Shown here one piece after another: positions 1 to 7,351 of a stretch of 16,534 bases of DNA (positions are counted from its first letter, which is position 1; every line of letters begins with the position of its first letter). The DNA lies in NCBI GenBank assembly GCA_002087915.1, contig LWDP01000041.1, forward strand, positions 1-16,534, given 5' to 3'. The notes under the pieces were generated by a model that was not told the origin of the DNA, did no database searches, and worked only from the letters and a program-made list of their open reading frames with translations. Made by a program: the position numbers and the translations under genes. Source of the stretch: Enterospora canceri. Lineage: Eukaryota > Microsporidia > Enterocytozoonidae.

Positions 1-2304
1 TTGTTTGTAGCGTATTTTCAATTCAGCCTTCAAATTGTTTAGTTGAGCCTTTCTGGAATTCATCACGGTTTTGATATTTTCTAATTCTTTATCAATATTA
101 TTGCGATTGATATTGATGAACTCCTTATATATTATATGATTCTGTTTGAATTCTGCATATGAATGATTCATCTCCTCATATTTTCTAGTAATCATGTCAT
201 GTTGATCTTGTAGGGTTTTTAGATTCAGGTTTGGTTTGATATTTGCCAGGTTCTCTTTATGCTTATTGTATTCAACTGACAATTCGTTCATTAACTTGGC
301 CCGTTCCATTGTCAAGTTAATGTCTATGCTTCTTCTAAGCCTTTCTGTTTCTTGTTTGTGATTATTTATCTCTTCATCACGCAATACAATTTCGTGCAAC
401 TTCTTAAAATATTGATCAGTAATTTCCTTTCCAGTACACAGTATACACGCCTTTGTTTCTCCGCTATAAATCATGTTCTTCTCCAATACCTCAACCATTG
501 CCTCATTTTGTATAATTCTCTTTTGAATACTTTCAAAATCAGCAAATATCCACCCTATCTGATATTTGGCAGGTGCAATATTCCGAAATCTATTTGCTAG
601 ACTATTCATCCTTTCGGTTAATTCTGCTTCCTTTTCTTTGATCTTCTTATTTTCATAAGCTGCTACATTCATTTCTGTTTCTTTTGCTTTCATTTCTCTT
701 GTTAATTGTGCTATCTTCATTTCTAGTTGATTAAGGTGTTCCATAACAACTTCTTCATTCAAATCCGCTCTACTAATCATTTTGCACAGAATATTGTATG
801 CCTTGTCAAATCGTAATATTTCACCTGCATTCTCTGACATAGATCGTTGCTCCAATATCTTTCTATATGACACATCTAGAATGTCCAAACCACTTTCAAC
901 ATCTTCTATTTCCTTCTCTATATTGTATACCTCATTTTCAACATTCAAAATGTTTTCCTTATCAATACTTATGCTTAATAAGTCTTCGTGTTTCTTGATG
1001 TATTCTTGTGCTTCTTTTACATGATACTCTGCTTGTCTGCACTTATTCAGTTCCATTTGCCACTCTCCTCTGCTCCTTTTTAGCTCTTCTAACCTTGTTT
1101 TGTATTCACTTTGCTTGGTTTTAAGCTTTTTTGATATCTCTATAAGAGTTATTTCAGGCAGTGATTCAATATCATTCTCATTACACCATTGAATGATTTC
1201 ATCTCTTTTCCTTTCATAGTTTCTTGTTGTTTCGCCATAGCCTTCTATTCTTTTCTCATCTTCCTCGTACTTCTCCTTGGCTCTTGAAATATTCTTGAAT
1301 TGCACCTCTTTAAAAACCAATTCATGTTCCATTTCCTTAATTCTACTATTGTTTAAGTTTCTTTGCTTCTCATTTATCAACCTAATGATTTCTTCAATTT
1401 CATTCATCAGATTCCTGTTATCAATCAGGTCTTTCATCTCCGGATGCTCATTTACACACTGTTTTGCTCCATCTAACTCGTTTTTAATTGAATTGTACTC
1501 TTTCTCTAACTGCATAAACGTGTGTTCTTTTTCTTTTAAGTCTTTTAAGCTTAATTCCATGAGTTTTGTTTCTTCAGTCATCTTTTCCAATTTCTCTACT
1601 TTTTCAATTATCGTGGCCGTGAGTTCAGTTAATTTGTTAGCCAGATCCTCTTTCTTGATCTTATTCTTCTGCACGTAACTCAAACAGGTTTTCTTGTGCT
1701 TATGTTTTTCCTCAATCTCTTTCTTAGCTGCTTTAAGCTGTAACAATGCTTTATTGTATTTTTCACTAGCAAATATTTCATCAAGCTTCTTCTTTAACAC
1801 AGTTGGATCACCAACAGGCCAGGTTGCTTCCTCCTGATGGCAAAACAGCACATTTTGCAAAATGCTAGGAGCCGTTTCCATATACAGGCTGACCAGATTG
1901 TCAACATCATTTCCTCTGCTGGACAAGATATTCTTTTTATCATCATCAACACGTGCTAAATGCACGTCAATGGTCTTCATCTCATTCTTGTTTGCTTTTT
2001 GTGTTGAATTTATTACACGCATGACTTCATACAAAATGCCATTTTTGTCTTCGAATTGCAACGCAACTGATGCCTTTACATCCAATTCACCAATGGATCT
2101 TGGATCGCATATGAATGCAGCATTCTTAGAGTTCGGTGGCACATCTCCTGTTGTTAGGTATTTAAGTGCCTCAATGATCGTAGTTTTGCCAGTGCCGTTC
2201 TTCCCAACAATCAGGGTGAGTATTCCATCGAATTCAATTATGTTTGTCCTCGTGTAGTTGAATGCCCTGATTCCTTTGATAGAAAGCCTTTTTAACTTCG
2301 TCAT
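1..2304 (-). CDS. RAD50: DNA repair ATPase Rad50, N-terminal 768 residues (cut by window edge)
   Basis: Rad50 is the SMC-like ATPase of the Mre11-Rad50 double-strand-break repair complex in the nucleus. The frame is open from the ATG at 2304-2302 to base 1 with no stop; I checked every codon. The N-terminus has beta strands leading to a Walker A GKNGTGKT at residues 34-41. The Q-loop reads CHQEE (Q157) followed by ATWPVGDP and then KKLDEIF, which is typical of Rad50. A long Glu/Lys-rich coiled coil follows, then a zinc-hook CILC at C620/C623 (bases 436-447). The start of the returning coiled coil is present. The ABC signature, Walker B and C-terminal ATPase half lie outside the window. The hook sits earlier than in human Rad50 (about residue 681), so the coiled coil is shortened, as is common in microsporidian proteins. 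Walker A has Lys where most Rad50s have Pro. It is divergent from IWS1 across 29 bp. The family assignment is secure. Confidence 0.95.
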   Translation of the reverse strand, partial: MTKLKRLSIKGIRAFNYTRTNIIEFDGILTLIVGKNGTGKTTIIEALKYLTTGDVPPNSKNAAFICDPRSIGELDVKASVALQFEDKNGILYEVMRVINSTQKANKNEMKTIDVHLARVDDDKKNILSSRGNDVDNLVSLYMETAPSILQNVLFCHQEEATWPVGDPTVLKKKLDEIFASEKYNKALLQLKAAKKEIEEKHKHKKTCLSYVQKNKIKKEDLANKLTELTATIIEKVEKLEKMTEETKLMELSLKDLKEKEHTFMQLEKEYNSIKNELDGAKQCVNEHPEMKDLIDNRNLMNEIEEIIRLINEKQRNLNNSRIKEMEHELVFKEVQFKNISRAKEKYEEDEKRIEGYGETTRNYERKRDEIIQWCNENDIESLPEITLIEISKKLKTKQSEYKTRLEELKRSRGEWQMELNKCRQAEYHVKEAQEYIKKHEDLLSISIDKENILNVENEVYNIEKEIEDVESGLDILDVSYRKILEQRSMSENAGEILRFDKAYNILCKMISRADLNEEVVMEHLNQLEMKIAQLTREMKAKETEMNVAAYENKKIKEKEAELTERMNSLANRFRNIAPAKYQIGWIFADFESIQKRIIQNEAMVEVLEKNMIYSGETKACILCTGKEITDQYFKKLHEIVLRDEEINNHKQETERLRRSIDINLTMERAKLMNELSVEYNKHKENLANIKPNLNLKTLQDQHDMITRKYEEMNHSYAEFKQNHIIYKEFININRNNIDKELENIKTVMNSRKAQLNNLKAELKIRYKQ

Positions 2305-2333
2305 GAGGTTAAAAATTTGCTGATTTTCCGCCC
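2305..2333. promoter_or_regulatory. 29-bp bidirectional promoter between RAD50 and IWS1
   Basis: Only 29 bases separate the two divergent start codons, so both core promoters must lie here or inside the genes. The palindromic AAATTT at 2313-2318 reads the same toward both genes. A CCC (2331-2333) directly abuts the IWS1 ATG, and on the other strand AACCTC abuts the RAD50 ATG. AAATTT-like and CCC-like elements upstream of starts are known microsporidian transcription signals. The leaders must be extremely short. The promoter role is inferred; no transcript data are visible. Confidence 0.6.
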
Positions 2334-2927
2334 ATGACGAAAATTATATCAGACAGCAGTTCTGTAGATGTGAAAATAAGCAAAGAAAAAGAAGATTTTG
2401 TAGCAAAAAGCAAACCAAAGATAAAAAAGAAGCAGCATGCAGCAAAAAACCTAGAAGACAGAAACACTGTGTTGATAAAGAAAAATAAAGCAAAGAAAGA
2501 AGACATAAAAGTAAGAGCAAAGCAGGTTGTGGAACTGATGAAAGAATCATACAATAAGGACCTAAATAGACCAAAAGAATTATATAAACTAGAAAAGCTG
2601 GACAATATGGATGAAATAACGCGTCAGGTACTCAATACAGATTTACAAGAATATTGCATTGAGAATGGTGTACTGAATCAAATACGAATTTGGTTGGAGC
2701 CGATGCCTGATAAATCATTACCGAATATTGCAGTTAAGAAGAAGATGCTTGACTTGCTATTCAACATGCGCTATATCACCAAGAACAATTTACTTGATTC
2801 ACAAGTTGGTAAAATAGTACATTTTTACGCTAGAAATGCAAAGGAGGGAATAGAAGTGAGAAGAATGGCAAAGAACCTGATGACAAAGTGGAAGGGTATG
2901 ATTCTACACGAAGAACAGGAGGAATAA
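2334..2927 (+). CDS. IWS1: Transcription elongation factor Iws1/Spn1
   Basis: Iws1 (Spn1) binds Spt6 and travels with RNA polymerase II, linking elongation to chromatin and mRNA processing. The 197-residue protein has a Lys-rich, probably disordered N-terminus (about residues 1-65). It then has the conserved TFIIS N-terminal/Iws1-type helical domain (about 75-190). Recognisable family segments are VLNQIRIWLEPMPDKSLPN, a KKKMLDLLFNM helix, a GKIVHFYARN segment and the closing LMTKWKGMIL. The length matches a minimal microsporidian Iws1; yeast and human proteins are longer through disordered arms. The ATG directly follows a CCC element. The stop is TAA, after which the same frame stays open for 37 further codons. 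The 3' end converges with the aminopeptidase gene. Confidence 0.92.
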   Translation: MTKIISDSSSVDVKISKEKEDFVAKSKPKIKKKQHAAKNLEDRNTVLIKKNKAKKEDIKVRAKQVVELMKESYNKDLNRPKELYKLEKLDNMDEITRQVLNTDLQEYCIENGVLNQIRIWLEPMPDKSLPNIAVKKKMLDLLFNMRYITKNNLLDSQVGKIVHFYARNAKEGIEVRRMAKNLMTKWKGMILHEEQEE

Positions 2928-3058
2928 GATAAATTCGATTTGTTGAACAACCCTGAATCTTTCAAATGCATAAAATCAATTAAGCTTAAAAAGCATAAAA
3001 GAAAATACAATCTGGAAACAACCCTTGTTGACCATGAATAGAATCACTCTACAGGACC
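2928..3058. other. Convergent intergenic gap with an open frame continuing after the IWS1 stop
   Basis: These 131 bp lie between two convergent stop codons. Reading on in the IWS1 frame past its TAA gives 37 sense codons, rich in Lys, then TAG at 3039-3041. No RNA gene or independent ATG-started gene is convincing here. It may be 3' UTR for both genes or the eroded end of a once longer IWS1. Confidence 0.4.
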
Positions 3059-4507
3059 TTACTCATTCCTACTAAGCACCTTAAGCAACTCATAGAATGT
3101 ATGGAGTGGCCTTGCGGTTGCTCCCTTCCCATAGATTTCCTTTAGAACTCCATTGCACATCAGCCCAGCAATGTCAAAATGTCCCCATTTGACATCATTT
3201 TCAACAAAATGCTTCAGGAATTCACCAGCCACAATCGACCCAGCCGTTCTGTCGCCTATGTTGTTGAAATCGGCCACATTTGATTTCAACTGATCTGCGT
3301 AATACTTCGACATCGGTAGTCTCCACAGCATCTCATCGCTCAAATTTGCTGCCGTGCTAATCTTCTCATGTAATTCATCTGAATTCGTCATGTATCCAGA
3401 ATACACGCTTCCCAGTGCCACTACCATTGCACCAGTCAACGTCGCTGCATCCAGAAGGAATTCTGGCTTCAAACCGTACTTTAACTGGGCATAGCACATT
3501 GCATCACCCAAAATGAGACGGCCTTCTGCGTCTGTGTTTCCAACCTCGACACTTTTCCCATTCATTGCCTTAAAAATGTCACCTGGGTTTGTTGCCTTTG
3601 ATCCAGGCATATTCTCCACCAGTGGAATTGTACAGGTTGCATTAATTGGCAATTTCTGAAGTGCTGCCAAATAGAAAGACATCAAAAGTGTTGATGCTCC
3701 CATCATATCGTACTTCATTTCGTGCATGTTCAATGATGGTTTTAGGCTGATTCCACCTGTGTCAAATACGACACCTTTTCCAACCATGGCAACCTTGTGG
3801 TTGTTCACATTTGAATTACCAGTGTACTTTATTGTCAGCAACTTTGATCGCTCTGCTGATCCATTTCCAACTGAAAGCATCACATTCATCCCCAATTCCC
3901 TGCATTGCTCCTCTTCAAGCACATTCAGCTCCACATTCTCAACACCATCGAATATCTGGGCTGCATATTCGCAAAATGTCGTTGGAGTACACAAATTGGA
4001 AGGCGTGTCTCCTAGGAATCTCGCAATGTTCTGGGCCCTGGCGACTTCTGCAATTTCTTCAAATTCCTTTGGAACCTCGAGATGGAGGCTGATTTTGGTC
4101 TCATCCTCCTTTGGTTTCAATAGGAAATCGTATTTGTACGATGCGATGATGAATCCAAAATAGGCAGAATGAACATGATCAAACGCAACGAACCTGATTC
4201 GGCTGCAATTGTTGTAAGTCGAAATGTGCTCGTAGAGTGTGCCCATTGCCTTCTGAACTCCCCAAGCCTTGGATTCTTCCTTGTCCAATTCACCTAGACA
4301 GAAGTACAGCGTCGTCTGGCTACCTTCTGTTTTCTCAAATTTTTCACCTGACTTTCCAAATGCCCTGAATTCGCCTGGTAGTCGCGATTCATTGCCGAGT
4401 AGAACCATTTCAGCATCAACCTTGGAGTAGAATTCAACCACTACGGTCTTATCAGTCTTCTCGTTTGACTGTATTTTGTTTGTCAATTTGTTGAAATCAA
4501 GTAACAT
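3059..4507 (-). CDS. LAP: Leucyl (cytosol) aminopeptidase, peptidase family M17
   Basis: M17 aminopeptidases are two-metal enzymes, usually hexameric and cytosolic, that remove N-terminal residues such as leucine from peptides. The 482-residue protein has the normal family length and architecture, with a weakly conserved N-terminal domain (about 1-150) and a C-terminal catalytic domain. The family hallmark NTDAEGRL is at residues 324-331. By alignment with the bovine enzyme, metal ligands are K244, D249, D267, D326 and E328, and the catalytic pair is K256 (in SLKPS) and R330. All are present, so the enzyme should be active. No signal peptide or targeting extension is visible. The ATG at 4507 is preceded by TTTTTACCCTC. 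Its promoter overlaps the 3' end of the upstream kinase gene, only 22 bp away. It probably salvages amino acids from peptides. Confidence 0.96.
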   Translation of the reverse strand: MLLDFNKLTNKIQSNEKTDKTVVVEFYSKVDAEMVLLGNESRLPGEFRAFGKSGEKFEKTEGSQTTLYFCLGELDKEESKAWGVQKAMGTLYEHISTYNNCSRIRFVAFDHVHSAYFGFIIASYKYDFLLKPKEDETKISLHLEVPKEFEEIAEVARAQNIARFLGDTPSNLCTPTTFCEYAAQIFDGVENVELNVLEEEQCRELGMNVMLSVGNGSAERSKLLTIKYTGNSNVNNHKVAMVGKGVVFDTGGISLKPSLNMHEMKYDMMGASTLLMSFYLAALQKLPINATCTIPLVENMPGSKATNPGDIFKAMNGKSVEVGNTDAEGRLILGDAMCYAQLKYGLKPEFLLDAATLTGAMVVALGSVYSGYMTNSDELHEKISTAANLSDEMLWRLPMSKYYADQLKSNVADFNNIGDRTAGSIVAGEFLKHFVENDVKWGHFDIAGLMCNGVLKEIYGKGATARPLHTFYELLKVLSRNE

Positions 4508-4536
4508 AAAGAGGGTAAAAATGTGATATTTATGCA
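4508..4536 (-). promoter_or_regulatory. Aminopeptidase promoter: TGCATAAATAT plus TTTTTACCC
   Basis: Reading on the minus strand toward the ATG, TGCATAAATAT (4526-4536) is followed by TTTTTACCC (4513-4521) and then the ATG at 4507. The AT-rich element overlaps the TAA stop of the upstream kinase (4530-4532), so promoter and neighbouring coding sequence share bases. The same 11-mer TGCATAAATAT lies upstream of SMC1 at 9655-9665. The CCC element matches a known microsporidian start-proximal signal. Confidence 0.55.
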
Positions 4537-5759
4537 GTGATGAATCTGTGATAGATCAAAGTGGATGCTGATGGTCGTAGATTGTAATCAACAATGAGCA
4601 TTTTCATGATGAATTCCCTACAATCTGATGAAATGTGATCAGGAAATGACAGTGGAATTGGACTGTTTCTATTGACTAGGTGTCTCTTACTGTATCTATA
4701 TCCAAAATGGCCATGAAGGTGCTGTTTCAATTTGTGCATTCCGTATCCATCACGCTTATCAAAGAAACATAACTGATAAAGTAACAATCCAAGGCTCCAA
4801 ATGTCACTTTTGGTTGTAAAATAGCCGTGATATGCGCATTCAGGTGGTAGAAACCAGTACATATACATTGTATGACACTGTCTATGACCGATTATATTTG
4901 GTACGGCTAAATCCAGGTCAATCAATTTCCAAGTAACTTTGTCGTCATTGACTACGCCCATTATGTTATTGTTTTTGATATCCGTATGAATTAAATTGGC
5001 ATAATTGATATTGCTGATTCCCAATAAAACATCTTTGGCTAGTTTTTTGATACCTTCTTCACATTGTCTAATTGTATGAACGGATGCAATGAAACTTAGC
5101 TTCTCCTGTAACAAAAAGCTCACATTAATCTCACTTGATACTTCGGTAATATCTTCCTGATGAATTAATTTCATTTTGACTGTCTTATGGTTGTACAATT
5201 TAACAACGTGATCTGATCGAATTCTACTCAATTTCTCACTTTCTAGTCCCATATCCAAATCAAGTATACCAATTTTAAGGCAATACATGTCATTGCAGTA
5301 TATTAGTGATTTTGGTGTCTCAAACACTTTAGTATACCCCAATCTATGCAATATCTGATCAATATTGGTATAATTTTTATAGGTGAAAATTGCACAAATA
5401 TCCTGTACTACAGAATTGAAATCCAAAGCATTCTCGAGTCTCCTTGTGGATCTATTAACATCACGGTTTCCTAGGAATTGTGTTCGAGGAACAATTCGAA
5501 CTTGATGTGTTATTGCTGGATTCTCTTGTGAGGCCCAATTTCGTCTCATTTCTGCCAATGTTGGATAATTGAATACACGTGGGTTAATACGATGATGTAC
5601 GTTTGGATTATGAGGAGGTATCGGATTGTGATTGGATCTTGCTGATAAAATTGTCCTAAACATCACATTGATCATAATATGATTAGTGTAAAACATGGTT
5701 GATATTAACAAATACATATTTGTTTTATAGCAAAATAAACAATAAAATTGATCAAACAT
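4530..5759 (-). CDS. Lineage-specific protein kinase, cluster copy 1, possibly secreted
   Basis: This is a divergent Ser/Thr-type protein kinase domain. Numbering from the ATG at 5759 (409 residues), the ATP-lysine is K162 in CLKI and the catalytic loop is HTDIKNNN with D260, K262 and N265. The DFG position reads DLD (281-283), PPE replaces APE, and SDIWSLG is the F-helix. The nucleotide-binding loop lacks the usual GxGxxG. The HFGYRY segment is shared with the two downstream paralogues. The hydrophobic N-terminus suggests a signal peptide or anchor. The frame opens with a GTG at 5807; I took the first ATG, 5759, but ATGs at 5717 and 5672 are also possible, and 5717 aligns with copy 2. The linker (about 41-110) is rich in Asn, Pro, Arg and His. 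It is the most divergent of the three copies. The substrate is unknown. Confidence 0.83.
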   Translation of the reverse strand: MFDQFYCLFCYKTNMYLLISTMFYTNHIMINVMFRTILSARSNHNPIPPHNPNVHHRINPRVFNYPTLAEMRRNWASQENPAITHQVRIVPRTQFLGNRDVNRSTRRLENALDFNSVVQDICAIFTYKNYTNIDQILHRLGYTKVFETPKSLIYCNDMYCLKIGILDLDMGLESEKLSRIRSDHVVKLYNHKTVKMKLIHQEDITEVSSEINVSFLLQEKLSFIASVHTIRQCEEGIKKLAKDVLLGISNINYANLIHTDIKNNNIMGVVNDDKVTWKLIDLDLAVPNIIGHRQCHTMYMYWFLPPECAYHGYFTTKSDIWSLGLLLYQLCFFDKRDGYGMHKLKQHLHGHFGYRYSKRHLVNRNSPIPLSFPDHISSDCREFIMKMLIVDYNLRPSASTLIYHRFITA

Positions 5760-5822
5760 AATAGTATGGAATATTGATTTTATTAAGGTAATATTGATTA
5801 ATAACACTATATTTACACATCT

Positions 5823-7199
5823 TTAATTCTTTAGGAATCTGTGAGAAAGCATTTCATAAGCACTTGGTCTCTTATCATAATCAACAATCAACATTTTGTT
5901 GATGAAATCCTTGCAACTTTCTGAAATATCATCAGGATATTCGATCAATATTCTGCTTGTTAGATCCACCTTTCTGATATTCAAGTATCTGTATCCAAAA
6001 TGTGATTTCAGCTGTCTCTTCAAGCTATTTCGAACCATTGCTTCTTTTCTATTGAAAAATAACAGTTGATAAAGCAGAATTCCTACACTCCATACATCAC
6101 CCTGTTCTGTGAATATCCTTTTCAATGCATATTCAGGTGGAAAGAACCAGTGATTTAAACACCACGATCCAAGGCATTTGTACATTCCAAAATGCGTTTT
6201 ACAGGCTACATCAAGATCAATCAATTTCCAAACTATTCTTCCATTTTCATTTCGTCCCATTACGTTGTTCATTTTGATATCAGTATGAACCAGATGATAC
6301 ATGTGCAGATCTGCTACTCCTTGCAACAAATCGCGTGCAAAAATTCTGACATCATTTTCTGACTTGATCATGTTTCGTGATGAAATAAATTCTAATTTTT
6401 CTAGTAGCATAAAGCATACTGTGTGATTATCCTCGTACTTTCTTTGATTATACGTAGTTTGCGGTCTCTTTACATCACATATTTCAAAACAATATTGCCT
6501 TAATACATGATCACTTTTCACCATTGATAACATGAGTGGTTCTAGTTCTGTGCTCCTTGGTGCAATATTAATCTTTAAACAGAAACAGCTACTTACATAA
6601 ATTGCTGTCTTTTTGTGCTTAGTCACTAGAATGAATCCATGACGCATCAGATATTTCTTCATAGCCGTATCATCCTTTTTCTTCATATATTTTATCAGTG
6701 TTTTAACCAATTCCCTGAACACCTTTGGATTCTTGAAATCCAATTCAAGGATCTGTTCAGTGTATTCAGTATATGTAGTTGTTGTTTTGGTTCTTTTGAT
6801 TATTGGTCTTGTTAACCCATCCAAATAATTAATATTGCTCTCTGATTTCATAATTGCACATTTCTTTTCTACTGTAAAGTCGTATTTTGACTTTTTACAT
6901 AATCTTTTTGATATGGTCTCACCTTCAAGGAGTAAATGGCCACTATTTTCATTCTCTGTATCGCTCTGTAACACCAAACAACATTCAGGTTGTGATAAAA
7001 TTGCATCTGACCCACCACAGCAAGCTTTCCTCTTTTTTCTTCCTTCTACTGGTGTTAGACAATTATTATGATATCTTGCATGTTCAGGATTAGATATTTC
7101 TGCGCTTAAACTATCATTATTTATCGCAGCACTTACAATCAATAATTGATCAAAGAAATACATGGCTATGTTAAGTTTATCAAATAAATAAACAATCAT
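5823..7199 (-). CDS. Lineage-specific protein kinase, cluster copy 2, possibly secreted, with basic NLS-like cluster
   Basis: This is the second tandem kinase, 458 residues from the ATG at 7199; the open frame itself starts with GTG at 7238. A second ATG at 7163 would start MYFFDQLLIVSAA, which looks like a short signal peptide with cleavage after SAA and aligns with the starts of the neighbours. I list the longer form. Kinase motifs, numbered from 7199, are K209 in CLKI, HTDIKMNN with D307, K309 and N312, DLD at 328-330, PPEYA at 354-358, GDVWSVG and HFGYRY. It shares a YTEYT-plus-helical region before the kinase lobe with copy 3 but not with copy 1. The N-terminal arm is Cys-rich and carries GRKKRK (53-58) and a second basic patch, KRLCKKSK (98-105), which could act as a nuclear localisation signal. 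The catalytic residues look intact; the substrate is unknown. Confidence 0.83.
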   Translation of the reverse strand: MIVYLFDKLNIAMYFFDQLLIVSAAINNDSLSAEISNPEHARYHNNCLTPVEGRKKRKACCGGSDAILSQPECCLVLQSDTENENSGHLLLEGETISKRLCKKSKYDFTVEKKCAIMKSESNINYLDGLTRPIIKRTKTTTTYTEYTEQILELDFKNPKVFRELVKTLIKYMKKKDDTAMKKYLMRHGFILVTKHKKTAIYVSSCFCLKINIAPRSTELEPLMLSMVKSDHVLRQYCFEICDVKRPQTTYNQRKYEDNHTVCFMLLEKLEFISSRNMIKSENDVRIFARDLLQGVADLHMYHLVHTDIKMNNVMGRNENGRIVWKLIDLDVACKTHFGMYKCLGSWCLNHWFFPPEYALKRIFTEQGDVWSVGILLYQLLFFNRKEAMVRNSLKRQLKSHFGYRYLNIRKVDLTSRILIEYPDDISESCKDFINKMLIVDYDKRPSAYEMLSHRFLKN

Positions 7200-7351
7200 T
7201 ATTTGTTGATGATATTGATGTCTATACTTATTAAACACAAATAATTATAGGCTTGATCGTCAATCTCTGCTATTTTACTATAAAATTATACAAAAAACAT
7301 TAGGGTAACTAAAGCATTCAAAATCCATACCATCAATTCATTTACAGCTTT
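7200..7351 (-). promoter_or_regulatory. AT-rich spacer between kinase copies 3 and 2
   Basis: This 152-bp AT-rich region holds the 3' end of copy 3 and the putative promoter of copy 2. I see no tRNA or ORF. Unlike the housekeeping promoters here, no CCC element lies close to the copy 2 start; the nearest, in TTACCCTAATG, is about 100 bp upstream. The promoter role is inferred from position only. Confidence 0.3.

Noticed and set aside
1277..2257. Two long plus-strand open frames (1277-1678 and 1862-2257) opposite RAD50.
   Set aside because: They lie antisense to the conserved Rad50 ATPase and coiled-coil region and have Ser/Phe/Leu-rich composition typical of reverse-strand shadows.
3726..4163. 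145-codon plus-strand open frame opposite the aminopeptidase gene.
   Set aside because: Antisense shadow of a strongly conserved M17 coding region; no family resemblance.
7095..7136. Possible intron at the 5' end of kinase copy 2 (GTAAGT on the minus strand at 7131-7136, with a downstream CAG 37 nt from the donor).
   Set aside because: Removing 37 nt shifts the frame to an early stop, and in the frame that would rejoin the kinase the junction itself creates TAA. The unspliced frame is continuous.
5760..7238. GTG codons at 5807 and 7238 as starts of kinase copies 1 and 2, and TTG codons at 15454 and 16395 as starts of the last two genes.
   Set aside because: A eukaryotic nuclear gene is expected to start at ATG. 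In-frame ATGs exist downstream for three of them, and the last gene simply continues past the window edge.
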